From Hippophae tibetana (taxonomy: Eukaryota; Streptophyta; Magnoliopsida; Rosales; Elaeagnaceae), in the NCBI GenBank assembly GCA_037013495.1, contig CM072807.1, positions 5,625,001-5,689,000 on the forward strand: a stretch of 64,000 nucleotides of DNA, written 5' to 3'. Below are positions 1-12,559 of the stretch, piece after piece. Below the pieces are notes generated by a model. It was given only the letters and a program-made list of their open reading frames with translations, was not told the DNA's origin and ran no database searches. Positions within the stretch are counted from its first letter, which is position 1, and every line of letters starts with the position of its first letter. The translations under genes and the position numbers were made by a program.

Positions 1-502
1 TACTATTCATCACTCATAATGGCTGATACGTTCTCCATCCCCCGACATTACCATTTTTATCATAATGACCACACGATTTATGAAACCTATAAATAGAAGG
101 CATCTACTCTCAGTTCAACACAACAATCTACAAACTCCTCTCAATAAGAAAAATATTCTCTCAGCAATTCTAAATTAATTTTTCAGTTTTCCGAGCAACA
201 AATTTTTTCAGGTGTAGCATTTTGGTCTTCATCAGTGCAGTGAAGTTTCAAGACAGAAAAAAATTATGAGATATTTTATCTTGGGGACGACGGGGCTGTG
301 TTTGCTTACACAAATTTGGACAGAGTTGTGAAACGTCTTAAAGAGAACGACCTAATCTGTGACTCAACCCAAACAGTTCATCTCAGGTTATCGGTAATAT
401 TGTTTCAATACTGTTTTAACATACTTGTATCACAATGTGCACATGTGGTGAGTGGTGTTTGGCGTGAGTGTTCTAGCACTTAAGTGTATTTTTCTATTAC
501 AA
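1..502 (+). promoter_or_regulatory. promoter-like segment, probably part of an LTR
   Basis: The plus strand has a clean TATA box (ctataaatag, TATAAATA at 88-95). It is followed by a purine-poor leader (tactctcagttcaacacaac, then ctcctctcaataag), the usual layout of a plant core promoter or of the U3-R junction of an LTR. No coding frame of note follows: the frame at 298-483 has no recognisable content. The segment ends where similarity to the right-hand LTR copy at 2087-2451 begins. My best guess is an LTR fragment of another plus-strand retroelement whose body lies left of the window. A host promoter is possible. Confidence 0.35.
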
Positions 503-2451
503 GCTATGTTACAAACTATCTTATATATTATCATAATTCAATTCAAAAGCGTTTAGAAAACCATATGAACATAAATTTTAAATAAAATGGAAGCAAAAAT
601 TGATTGAAAATATACCTCCTGTCATTAATCAAATTTCAGCACTTACACGGAAATTTCAATAGATTTTTAATTTGATGTTCTCACTGGTTTCTCACACTTA
701 CTATATGCGTTTTGTTGGTATATATGAATGAATCAGTGAGTAGTGAGAGGACCCACTGTCCTTATAAAGGTTATTTCATCAATAACCTTGTGTGGTTTCC
801 TAGTCGACGTACGGTTTTGACGAAACCGAACCGTCACTACCGTTCATCATTGTGTTACACCACTTTGATGTTACATTCTCCCACTTGGTGCAAACGTTAA
901 ACAAACTTCTATTGAGTAACAAAATACATGAATCATAACGATAGATCCTCTAAGAGCGAGTATTATCTTTCATGTATTACAATGTATTTAGTTTTTCAAG
1001 TATTATACTTTATGTGGTAACAAAACTTAATGAATAAATCCTATATTTATTTTGGGTCCAATAAAATATATATTTTTTCAAATAAATTAAGATACACATG
1101 AATATGAGAAAATATAACAATATATAAGATTTTCATTAATAAATTGTATATATATATACATTTACAAAGTGGAACCAATTCTCATTTTCTCTACACGATC
1201 CTTAAATTTCATTGGTGGCATGCCTTTAGTTAAAGGATCAGTAATCATCAACTCAGTGCTAACGTGCTCAATGACCACTTTCTTTTCCTTAACACATTCT
1301 CTTATGACCAAGTATTTAATGTTGATGTGCTTACTTTGACTACCACTTTTGTTGTTCTTAGCCATAAACACAGCAATTGAGTTGTCACAATACAATCTTA
1401 ATGACCTAGAAATAGAGTCAACTACTCTAAGCTCGAAAATGAAACTTTTCAACCATACACCATATAATATGGCCTTAAACATGTCACGAACTCGACCTCT
1501 ATAGTGGAAGTAGCAGTCAAAGACTATTTTGCACTCCTTCAAGACACAACTTCACCGACAAGCATGAAAATGTAACCAGATGTTAATTTGCGTGAATCAA
1601 CACAACCAAGGAAGTCCACATTGGAGTAGCCAATTACTTCCAGATCATCGGTTCGTCTATACATGAGCATATAATCTTTGGTTCCTTGCAGGTACCTCAT
1701 TACTTTCTTTGCAACTTTCCAATGGTTAATCCGACCGGGTTTTGACCCGAACGAATACCTAGTCATATTTCACTATTACAGCGATGAAATTCGGCGTTTT
1801 TTTATTATCAAAATTCTCATAATTAGATTTCTGAGCAATTCATGATCTCATTTTGAATCAAAAACGTCATTTTAAATAAAAAATTAATTAATAATTCAAA
1901 TGAATACCCATGGTAAATTGAATTTATTTTCTTCGTGATTTTTCAAGTTTAAATTCATAGAATCACTCTAAAATCAATATTTAAACAATTTATAATTTTC
2001 ATATGCATATAAAACAAGTAAAATAAAAAACCCAAAATCTCAGTTTCTTATAAAATAGGGCAAAATAAGGATGTTTTCAAAAATGACTATGATTCCAAAT
2101 ATTATATCACAATTCAATCCAGAAACGTTCAGGAAATCATATTAACGTAAATTTTAAATAAAACGAAAGCAAAAATGGATTGAAAACATATTTTCTATCA
2201 TTGATCAAATTTCAACACTTAAACGAAAATTTCAATGGATTTTTTATTTGATGCTCTTACTTATTTCTTACACTTATTCTCTACGTTTTGATAGTGTATA
2301 TGAATGAATCGGTGAGTAGTGAGATGATCCACTATCTTTATAAAGGTTCTTCTATCAAAAATCTCGTATAGTTTCGTAACCGACGTACGATTTTGACAAA
2401 ATTGAACCGTCATCACCGTTTACCGTTACATTGCACCACTTTGATGTTACA
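503..2451 (-). mobile_element. deleted Ty1/Copia retrotransposon on the minus strand
   Basis: Two direct repeats (about 503-875 and 2087-2451) enclose a Copia reverse transcriptase/RNase H tail. Both repeats end in the same string, ctttgatgttaca. A purine tract on the minus strand (plus-strand ttctcccactt, 876-886) sits directly inside the left repeat, where the polypurine tract before a 3' LTR should be. Gag, protease, integrase and most of the reverse transcriptase are missing. No clear primer-binding site is visible near 1785. The left LTR is cut at about 503, where unrelated DNA begins. The LTR copies differ at many positions, so the element is old. It is non-autonomous and dead. Confidence 0.75.
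1162..1766 (-). pseudogene. Copia polyprotein remnant: end of reverse transcriptase and RNase H
   Basis: Two overlapping open stretches (1766-1539, then 1542-1162) read as the C-terminal part of a Copia polyprotein. The first carries the end of the reverse transcriptase and start of RNase H (RYLQGTKDYMLMYRR, then GYSNVDFLGCVDSRKLTSGY). The second carries the RNase H core (LYCDNSIAVFMAKNNKSGS, SKHINIKYLVIRE, LMITDPLTKGMPPMKFKDRV), as in Tnt1/RE-type elements. A frame change and loss of the usual V-S-W-x-S-x-K-Q segment separate them near 1540. The catalytic aspartate of Y-x-D-A/S-D-F is replaced (Y-S-N-V-D-F). It is not functional. Confidence 0.85.
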
Positions 2452-2609
2452 ACATGTTCTAATACAAGGGGCTCATTCCAGTTTTGATTATCATTTTGTA
2501 ATCCTTTATAAGAGCAATTTAGCTCTAGTAATATTAAGTTGGCAATCGACGAATTGCTTTTTGGTTGTATCGTGAATTGTTTCGATAGTTTCTACATCAC
2601 TTTGAACTA
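2452..2609. other. short spacer, nothing recognised
   Basis: This lies between the right LTR end and the glutamate-rich frame. I see no feature in it. Confidence 0.4.
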
Positions 2610-3293
2610 CTAACAATGTCTTTGTCTTTGTCTTTTAACTTTATCTTCGTCCAAATCCTTTACCTCATTATTATTCTCTTTAACTTCTTCTAATTTCTTT
2701 TTTGGTTCTTCTCCACAATCCTCTTTTTTTACTTTATCAACTAATTTTGCCTCACTTTCGATGCTACCCTGTTCTTTTGGTTTAGTCTCTCTGCTTTCAA
2801 CAATATCTCTGTTTTGATTATTATCCTGATTTTGATCTCGTTCAGGTTTTTCTTCTTCTGATTTATTAGCCTCTGCTAGATCAGCATTTTCATTAGATTC
2901 TGTAGCTGCTGCTTCAAATTGTTTATTAGCTTCAATCTCATTTGATTTTGGTGTGATTTGGTCATGATTATCAACAGCATCAGAATCAAAAGCACTTTTC
3001 ACAGATTCTGTAGAAGCAGAAGCTAATTCCTTATGGTTATAGGTTGTGCTAATCTTCTTGATATAAAATGGTTGGTGGAGCTTTTAAATACTAGTGATCT
3101 TCTCAGTACAGATGGGTTTGCATGAAAATTTAGTAGAAAAAGAAGCAGATCTGAATTGTGGGTTTCTATCTGAGAATACATCAGATGATATTTGGAGGCG
3201 TGAAAGTGATTCGTCAAATGATATTCTTCTATTGAATATTAGCTTTTGATTATTTTGAAGATTGAAATCGTGATGATAGATATGGTGATACAA
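2610..3293 (-). CDS. unidentified glutamate/lysine-rich hypothetical protein, start unresolved
   Basis: One reading frame runs from 3293 down to 2610 with a single stop (TAA at 3084-3086). The upstream part contains RRISFDESLSRLQ. The downstream part is low-complexity and highly charged (repeated E, K, N and D with EKPERDQNQDNNQNRD and EEPKKKLEEVKENNNEVKD), probably disordered or coiled. The stop would be removed by an intron of about 80 nt (GTATTT donor near 3091, acceptor TTCTGCTTCTACAG near 3013), which keeps the frame. No in-frame ATG was found: the first part opens only at TTG. I do not recognise the family. It could be a small gene missing its first exon or a decayed gene. Confidence 0.35.
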
Positions 3294-6200
3294 TTTTCAT
3301 ATTATTATTATTATTGTCTTTGAAAGATTGGCTAGGAATAATAATACAAGGCTTGAGATAGCTAGTTTTTGACTACTGCTTTGTGATGAGAAGAACTCGT
3401 ACTAGAGGCTGTGGTTGATGTTTTTGTTGCCATAAATTAATGGGTACGTAGATATAGCTATAATGAGATTTGTGATATCATAAATGAAGTGATGTAATGA
3501 GATTGACTGACTTAATAGAGTATTATATAAGTTATGTTTGGTCATGACATCTTATTTATGATGATCACAAATTTATGATAGATATTAGTTTTCTCTTAAC
3601 TCAAACAAATCAAGCATTATAATAACTATCATTAGTAATATAATATATAGCAAGAGCATTAGTTAATAAGTGCAATTTAATCAAACACGTTTTTAAATTA
3701 AAGAAGACTATAAGATGATTTCAATCTTATATATGCAGACAATAACCAGTTCATGTTTATTATGTTAATCTATCTCAGTTATTTATATACGTTAATTTGG
3801 TTAAAATAATTTTAAAAAATTATAATAATAAAAAATATGTAATTTTAAACCGGAAAACAAGATTATAAAAACAAAAAATAAAGTATAACAATATGTAAAA
3901 GCTAATTTTTTTTTTGAATGAAATTAGACGTAAATTCCACATGGTCAATCCTAACAACTCAAATATATATTGATCTCATGATCAGAAACTAAAACGACAA
4001 GGAGAGTTTCAGATTAATAAGATTATTATTATTATTATTATTTTATTTTTTTGGAAGTTACAGGGCTTAGACATTATCAGAACTCGTGAAGATGTTACAG
4101 TTTCAATTTACCAATCTATATATAACATAAATATAATATATTTTGTATCAATTTATATACACAATTTTTTTGTTATGATCCAAAGATTATATAAGAAGCA
4201 ATCCTATATATATAATCTCAATACAATCTCTTAAAGCTTTGAAATAATTTAAAAAATGTGTGTTTACTAATAAGAATTTTTTTATCATAATTTTATTACA
4301 AAGTTTTAGTAAAATAATTTTAGTTAACTATATCCATCTTTTCTTACTTTTTTTTTCTCTTAAAAACATTTAAAAAAAATCAATAGGTGACACAATATTT
4401 TTTAAAGAGATATTTAATTCTATTTTTTTATTAAATAAAAATAAATATTATACGTATAAGATTTGAATTTAAATTTATGATACTCAAGCTATCTCCTAGC
4501 CTCTTTGTCAATAACGTAATACAACTATATACGTGAATTGGATAACTTAACCTAAATTTTTGGTTTTTGCTTTATGTATCAATCACTCTCTAATTAAAAC
4601 ATTTTACCATTGCATATAAATTTAGGTTGAACTAATCTCTAAGGTACCATATTTATTTGATATGATTAATTAATATCCACGTCCTAAAATTTGTATATTC
4701 CACAAAGAACAATTATAAATGGTTAAGAAAAAGAATTAAACAATTATAATCAAGAGGTTGAACCCCAGTTAGTGTGTGTAATTTGTGGGAGTTATTGGTA
4801 GAAAGAAATTTTAATTATTATGCTTAATTATGTCCATAATTAAGTTAATGTAATAAAGTTTATTCTTTAGTATTTAAAATCTCACATTTATCCCATAATA
4901 TTTTAAAAATAAGGAAGTTTAAATTAATATTTTAATTTTCATCAAATTAATTAAGAATGTTACATTTAACTACTATATAATTGAAATGTTTATGATTAAA
5001 TTATATTTTTTTCCTTTTATTTACCGAGTCATAAATAAGAAAAGAAAATCAATTAAGAAGTAAAATCATTTTATATTTAAGTGTAACATATGACATTAAA
5101 TTAGTTTAATAAAAATTAATTTTTTTGACAAGACTTATTAAATATAGAAAAATTAGGAATTTACTTAAATTGTATAAATTAAAATATTATAAAGCAAATT
5201 ATAATATTTTAAAAAGTTAAGAATATGCATAATATTGGTAGGATAATATTTGAGTTATCAAATTTTATATCCTTTCTCATATTTCCTTAAAAAGTACTCA
5301 TTGTATTGTAGGAGAAATATATATAAACGGTTTTGTTTAAGTTAAAAATTAAATACTATTTATATATTATAATTATAATTAATGTAATAATTTTTTATTA
5401 AATATAATTATATAAATTTAATATCACTTATAAATTACAGTGCCACACATTGACTTTTCAAAAAGCAAATTTCAGAGCAATCTTCACATATTTTAATGAT
5501 AATTAATCGAGCTATTTCATTTTAAAAAATATTTTGATTAATGATATATAACTACGAGCTCAATTAATTTTCTATTATTAAGCTACTTTACGATCAAATA
5601 TTAATTAATGTATTTTGTTGCTTATTACGTGTGGATAATTTATTTGAAAAAAAAAATATTCATAATATTATTAAAATATATAATAATCATTGAAAAATCA
5701 AATCTTTTAAATTTAAATTATATATTTTTATAAGAAAAAATAGTCACTAATTTTTTTTTTAAATCTTAAAAATAAAACTCTTAAAATTTATAACAATTAA
5801 AATGACATCATAATAATAATAAAATAATTAGTGTTTATCGTTAAATAAATCTAAATGACTGTAATATAATTTAAATGTTATTTAATATAAAATAACGTAT
5901 TAATTTTTTAATAATAAAATTATATAAATTGATCATAGTATTATTTTTATGATTATAAATATTATTTTATAATTATAAGTTTTGATAGTATTATTTTTAT
6001 TATTATAAATTTTATATATGTTATTTAATATAATTTTTTAACTCAGATTTTCTTCTTTATAAAACATGTTTCATATATATATATAAAATAGATAGGTAAA
6101 AAATATATTTTCAAAATAGCATATTTACACGCTAAAGTATAATTGATAGTTAATAATTGATACTTTAATTGAAAGTGACACTTTTTATTTAAAAGATAAA

Positions 6201-8400
6201 TATTATAATTTTAGATCGATAGTTCATGGACCCCAACTTAGTCGTAATTAAAGACTATAATATATGTTTGATGTTGGGTCGTGGTAGGCTTTAAAAGCTG
6301 TTTGGTAATGGTACTTTTGTAATTTGTTGTTTCCATCAGGCTTTTTCCCAAATGATGCGTAATCTTGAAAATTTTAAGAATAATTTTTTATGTTATAAAT
6401 TGTATTATACTTATAATTAATATAATAAATAATTATTAATTAAATTAATATACTTTATTTTTAATCTATAATTAATTGATATATTAATTTACAATAAATA
6501 AAATTCTGGTGAGTTTTATTTTATAGTTTTCTCTTTTTAAAAATAACACTAGTGGCTTATAGCCACAGCCCACAGGGACTCATGTTTAATGCACTTTGTG
6601 TCATTTTGAACGGTAAAACGGAAATAACCAAAATTGATTTTTCTCATTTTGTTTACTTTATTTTTCATTTTTTAAAAATAATTTTTCCTCTTCAAAATTT
6701 ACCATGTTGGCCGGGTATGCTGTTAAAGTGGGGCAGAGAGCTACTCTATTTTCTTATATATTTTTTTAATAACTATGTTAAGTAACTTAAAGTTTTCATT
6801 ATAATTATAAGTTTATGATAATTTTTTCTCTTCAAAATAGCTTTGTTCGTAAAAACTCACCTCCCCAATACCCCTTAAACTCACCCTATTAACATTTAGA
6901 GCACATTATACTTGTTTTTTCCAACTAATTTAGAAAAGGATTTTGATTCTATTATATTTATAAGTATATGATAATTTTTCATTTTAAAGAATTCTTTTAG
7001 AAAGAGTTAAATCATAAATTTTTACGACTTATTTTATTAAAATGGTCTATTTAAATTCAAAAATTAGACGTATAATTATTATAAATCTTTAATTAAAAAT
7101 CATGTAATTAATCTACAAATGGCAATGATATTTCAAACATTTGATGTTAAATGGAGTTATAAAATCTTTAAGTTCTATTATTTTTAAATTAAATTTTTTT
7201 CTTTCCTATCTAGAAAGATCGTAAATTTCTTTTGTTAATATTAAATTTTTAATTTTTTTTTATTTATTGTATCATTGAATTACTAAATTAGTCTCAATAT
7301 ATATGCTTAACAAGTTTATAAAGATTATAAGTTTTTGTTGTTAATATAAATCTTTTTTTAACAATTTTTTATTTGTTGTATCATAGAATTACTATATTAG
7401 TCTTACTACATATGCTTAACAAATTTATTTTTATATGAAATTATTTTAATTGAACAAATTTATTTATCTTTATTAAATTATGGGATCTAATAAACTCAAT
7501 TCAATAATTATAAAATTAAAAAACCTATTTTATATAATCAATTATGAAAATCAAAATAAATTAGAATATATTCCAATGAACAAGAATTCTAAAAAATCAA
7601 AATTTTATTAACAACTTGATTTAGTTTATTGGATTTTCATTTATAAAAGTATAAAACCTTTTATCTTAATAATTAAATTTATTTTAATTAAAATTATATT
7701 ATTATTATTATTATTAAAAATAATTAAGCATATAATATTTAAAATAATTGTTAGTATTTTAATATATATTACTTAATTGAAAAAAATCAATAATTATAAA
7801 CAAGTTTTACAATAACTACGAGGTTAAGAGTAATAATAGATAATTTTGTCAAAAACTTTATAATACATGATTTAAATTTTATATATAACATAAATATATA
7901 TATAAATAAATATAGATATAGATATAGATAAATATAAACAAAAAGATATTAGATAGATATAATGTTTTTTATTTTTAAAAATATAATAGTAGTATAAAAA
8001 ATGAATTAAAAATAGAGATAATAATTATTTAAATTAAGTTTATTTATTTTGAGATTATTATTTTTAAATTATTTTTTATTTATCTTTTAAATTTCATAAT
8101 TATATCTAAATATTAAATTATTATATATTATTTTATAATTATTTAGTTTCTTATTTCTCTCTTATATCTTTCTCAGCTTACTTTAATAAATATTATAATT
8201 TTAATTAGTTTGGTTTTTAAAAGAAATAAAAGATTATTTTAACTATAATTTTTTTCAAAATCAATTTAATATAATTATAACTCTCAAATTTATCTTCATA
8301 AGAAAGAAAAAAACAAAACTCTAATTCATCTAATTCCTGCACGAAACCGTGAGTTGATTGCTTTTTTAGAGCTAAGATTAAAAATTAGGAAGAAAACAAA
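3294..8400. other. AT-rich intergenic DNA
   Basis: There is no gene I can support in this stretch. It holds an (ATT)n run (4022-4041), a GATATA-type microsatellite near 7905-7930, a small perfect hairpin GTGGCTTATAGCCAC (6552-6566), and a diverged tandem duplication of about 100 bp at 7231-7427. The open frame at 6552-6785 has no recognisable content and biased composition. Confidence 0.6.
7231..7427. repeat. diverged tandem duplication, about 100-bp unit
   Basis: Two adjacent copies share the order ttgttaatat, then a T-rich run, then tattgtatcat(t/a)gaattacta, then attagtct, then atatgcttaaca. The first copy is about 7231-7316 and the second about 7335-7427. The copies differ by several substitutions and small gaps. 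Confidence 0.6.
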
Positions 8401-8648
8401 AATTAGAAATAGAAAAAAAAAAAAAAGAAGCAAAAAGCAAAACAAACACAATGAGACTTTCCTTATGGAGTTGTAAGCTTGTAGCTTCGGATCATTCACA
8501 AACGTTTGTTGTTTCTCTCTCTATCTTTCATTCTCTCTCTAAACAGAGAAACGCTTTCTCTTTAAAAGGTCACAGAGTCTCTGTACTCTCATCTTTATAC
8601 ATTCAACGAGGAATAACAAAAAGAATAATTAATTAAAAGAAGAGAAAG
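8401..8648 (+). promoter_or_regulatory. probable 5' UTR exon of the RING-H2 ligase gene
   Basis: A pyrimidine-rich leader (tttctctctctatctttc, then ttctctctctaaacag) is followed by a good donor, AGAGAAAG|GTATAA, at 8648/8649. The matching acceptor is TTACTACAG at 9998, 37 nt before the start codon at 10036. This implies a 1350-nt 5' UTR intron, a common arrangement in plant regulatory genes. The transcription start is not visible. If it lies upstream of 8451, the 61-codon frame 8451-8636 would be an upstream ORF contained in this exon. Confidence 0.55.
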
Positions 8649-10035
8649 GTATAACCCGAAATTTATTGTTAAGAATTTTATGATGATGAATGGGTATGAG
8701 TCGCGTTGATTAGTTTGTTACGTAGATGATGTTTTTTTTTCTTTTCTTTTTTTACTTTCATTTTCTTTTCTTTTTTCTTGGAAAATTTATTTAATTCCTA
8801 ATTTAAAAAGTAATAATCATGATTCGTTTAATCTCTTGTCTTGCGTTTGTTTTCTTTGTCGACTGATGCGGATTGCACTTCAAATGTTGGTATATTATTT
8901 GGAATAAAATTCTGTTTGGTTTCTGGGAATATATGGGGAGGTAATTTGCGAGAGAAATTAGCTTTTGGGGTCCTTAGATTATAGAGAAAGAGTCTTTTTA
9001 AGGATAAAAAATAGGAAGACATAGTTTAGAATAATTCAAACTACGTTTCGTCCTCAAAAAAATATAGACCCACTTTTTTTGGGGTTGAAAAAATCTGGGA
9101 AAGTTGTTTATCTGTTCTTTTTGTCCCAATTTATGTTTTGAGAATATTGCAAAACTGCTTTCCCTTTGTACTTTGTGGGAATGATTTAACAATTCATACT
9201 GGAGGTGATTTTATTCCCTTTGCTTCAATTTTATTGCCACTGTAATCGCTTTTTTACTTTCAGTTGTATTTTAGTTTAATCTTAAAAATGTAATTTTTTT
9301 ATCTATATTTTTTGTTCTTGACTCTTTGAATTTTTTTAATATGTATAATAGTGGCATAAATAAAAAAAGAAGAAATTTTGTATTGAACATGTAGCTTGTA
9401 ATTGTGACAGTTTTAATAAGAATCTTCTAAAACCGTCATCATCTCTAGCTATTCATTCACTTAATAGTGCATTTGGAAAAGCTTATATGAGGCGTATTAT
9501 GGTGAGGTTTGATAACGTTTCACCAAAACCGTCTCAGAATAAGAGACTGAGATGATGTAGATCAATAACCTTTATCTTCTACTCCGCCTTTGCTTTGCTT
9601 ATAGTATAAATATGATGATGAAGAATCAAAGATTATATTGGTTTTTGGAGAGAACACTCATTTATTGGGTGCATTTGTATGTTGGAATTTGGATGAATTG
9701 GTCCTAGTTGTCTAGTTATCTGATTCTTGCAGTATTGTGATTCATTAGTTAATTTGACTTGATTTATTGTGTTCATTTATGTGAATGTGATAAAATGGTG
9801 CAGTTAAATTATATTGAGAATGATTATATAACTGGGGAGTTGACCAAATAATACATCCCTATCATTTCTTTATTTCATTTTTTTCGTTTAGCAGTATCCA
9901 TGCTGTTTTCGGATTCTGTTACGAATTGCTGTTTATTCTTTGCAGTAGTGCAACATTTTGCTTCTCTATAATACTTTTCTTTTTTCATGTTACTACAGAG
10001 TGCTATCACAGACTTGAAGGGTTTGTATCCTAAAC

Positions 10036-12559
10036 ATGGATGAATATTCTGGTAAACGAGCTGGTGATGGGCTGGATGTGTCAAGGAAGGGATATGGCAA
10101 ACTTTTGAGAGAAACCTCAGACAACAGAGATAGCAATCCTCAATTCTGCAACCGGCTTGGATGCAGTGGAAGATTGAATTCTTTGAAAGGTAGTCAAATT
10201 GAAAGAGCCAAACCTTCGAGGCTTTCACTGCACTCATTTGCAAATGGCAAGGATAAAATTGGGAGTTCATCTAGACCTTGCACTGCTGTCAGAAACCCAA
10301 AAAAATCTTCAGTAGGATCTCGCAAAAAGGTATCTTCTCAATTAGAAATAGATTCATCAGAAATTAGTAGTGTCCATGATGAACCAGAAGTTTCAAAACT
10401 AAGCTCCCCAACTGGCAAGATTCAAAGAGGACTTCATCTTCATACAAAAAATGCCAAAAAATCCAAGACTAGTGAGATCTCATCAACCAAAGTGGGAAGC
10501 TCTAGTGTAGCATCGAATACAAGATCCCAAAGGAATTCTCGCCAAGGATCTAGATTAGTCAACCAAGATGCTTCAGTGGGTTCTTCTGTTTGTCTGAATA
10601 CCAAAACCTCAAACCAGGCAACACATGCTAGTGGAACCAGATATGGTTTGAGAAATCTGAGATCAAACTCATTATCAGATGTTATCTCTTCAAATTCTTT
10701 ATCTCCAGATTTCAGCCTCAGTAGAAAGAAAGAAATGATAAAGAAGAGGAATACTGAAGGAGAAAGCAGCTCTGCAGCTAGAGGGAAGAAGATTAGTGGG
10801 TCTGCATCTGGAAACAACACCACCTCTAACCATGGGATCTTTATTTCTGACTCAAGAAGAGCTAGAAATGTGCTTCCTAACAAGGATAATGGTGTTGCAT
10901 CCATTAGGATTAGAAGATCAGTAAATGGTCAGACAAGGACTAGGCTTCCTAATCAAGTAAGCGGGAACGGTTCATCACACAGTGAATCACCTGTGGTTGT
11001 CCCCCAGCTTTCTCAACCTGAGCAAATTGATATGAATCTTTCTGGTTTTTCTCAGCCACTATCTGCTGAAACCCCTGCAGTGTGCTTGAATTCTTTCAGT
11101 AGATCGGATAGTAGCAATGGGAGTTTACATGGTATGACGTCAACTGATCTGATGGAGGCTGGGCTTCCCCGCTCTTTAATTAATCAAGATAGTTTGCGGT
11201 GCTACAATATGGATGGGATTGTGGAGGTATTTTTCCCATGTAATGTCCATTGATAATATATGGTCGAACAAACTTAGACAGATGAATTTTTTCAGATCCC
11301 CAATTCAACATAACATAGTTTTTTAATGTTTAATTCTAATGGGGAGTTTCTAATATTTTATTTCTCCTTTTTGTACATTAAAAATGTGCAGGTATTAATG
11401 GCGCTTGAGCGGATTGAACATGATGAAGAGCTAACTTTTGAGGTATTTCATCGGATGAATTTCTCAGTTATCTTGATCACAATTGGTTAACACAGTGTTT
11501 CCTTTTCTTTTACAGCAGATGCTTGTTCTTGAGACGAATTTGTTCCTAAGTGGCCTAAATATCTATGATCAACATAGAGACATGAGGCTTGACATTGATA
11601 ACATGTCATATGAGGTTAGTTACTGTTTTGGTAGCTATTTAGGTGTAAATTATGTAATATATGTTGATTTCTTCAGCACATTTCGTATTTAAAAAAAATA
11701 AAATGCTATATGAACAATTTGACTAATCAAATTATAGGTACATTATCTGTTTACTTATGTTGTTGTACTGCTAAAATGACAGGAATTATTAGCTCTAGAA
11801 GAAAGGATGGGTTCTGTGAGCACCGCACTTACCGAAGATGCTCTGTCGAAATGTCTTGAGAGAAGCATATATCAGTTTTTGCCTCCGGAAGGTGCTGACT
11901 TAGGTAGCAGTGGGGATAATGATGATGTCATATGCAGTATCTGTCAGGTCTTACTCTTTCTCACAACTTTAATCTCTTACTGATCGGTGTCATATAAGTA
12001 GCATTACTCTGTAGTTAAGAGCAAAGAGCGTAGTTGATTGATCTGTTCCTGGGCACGAAAAATAAAATAAAAGTAGAGATCAGTCTGTTTAGGTCTTAAG
12101 GCAAGACCAACCCCTTATCCTACACACTCACTTTGGACGGTCACGAATAATAAAATAAAAGTAGAGTTCAGTCTGTTTAGGTCTTAGCCAAGACCAACCC
12201 CTTATACTACACACTCACTTTGGATCCTTGCTTTCTCATGAAGCTAATTTAGAGTCTGTATAGAATGACAGCACTAAGATATTAATGACTCTACACGACT
12301 TCAAGAATCGTACTAACAACCTGATTCAACTGTCGACTGAGGTTGACTTAGAAGAGTGCACTTGGTGCTGTAAATCTTGTTATTAATTTCTTTTCTTCTT
12401 CTTTTTTCCTTTCCCTTTTAGGAAGAGTATGTACCTGGAAATGAAGTTGGGAGATTGCAGTGTGAGCATATGTATCATGTTGACTGCATACGTCAATGGT
12501 TGCGGCTCAAGAATTGGTGCCCTATATGTAAGGCTTGCGGATCCTCGCTTTCACACTAG
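10036..12559 (+). CDS. RING-H2 E3 ubiquitin-protein ligase (RHG1A/MBR-like)
   Basis: Predicted E3 ligase that passes ubiquitin from an E2 to unknown substrates. Exons: 10036-11226, 11392-11442, 11516-11614, 11783-11947 and 12422-12559. All introns are GT-AG and phase 0, giving 547 aa. Residues 1-400 are serine-, arginine- and lysine-rich and probably disordered, with no known domain. Residues about 400-485 hold the helical lead-in seen in this plant family (VLMALERIEHDEELTFE, then ALTEDALSKCLERSIYQ). The RING-H2 finger is complete: C498, C501, C516, H518, H521, C524, C535 and C538 (CSIC, CEHMYHVDC, CPIC), with the tryptophan before the last pair. The start ATG has a good context (AACATGG) and follows the predicted UTR acceptor. 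Resemblance to RHG1A/MBR/HIP1-type ligases is from memory, so the exact orthologue is uncertain. Its neighbour ADA1 is convergent. Confidence 0.9.
12054..12224. repeat. 88-bp tandem duplication inside the last intron of the RING gene
   Basis: The unit at 12054-12141 (starts cacgaaaaataaaataaaag) is repeated at 12142-12224 (starts cacgaataataaaataaaag). Both copies include agtctgtttaggtctta and cacactcactttgga. Only a few substitutions separate them, so it is recent. It lies between the two exons that encode the RING finger and does not touch splice sites. Confidence 0.85.

Noticed and set aside
8451..8636. Stand-alone small protein gene
   Set aside because: It lies wholly within the pyrimidine-rich leader exon predicted for the RING gene and has no recognisable content, so it is kept only as a possible upstream ORF.
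10440..10904. 154-codon open frame on the minus strand
   Set aside because: It is the antisense of the serine/lysine-rich first exon of the RING gene. The leucine- and phenylalanine-rich product is a mirror of that composition.
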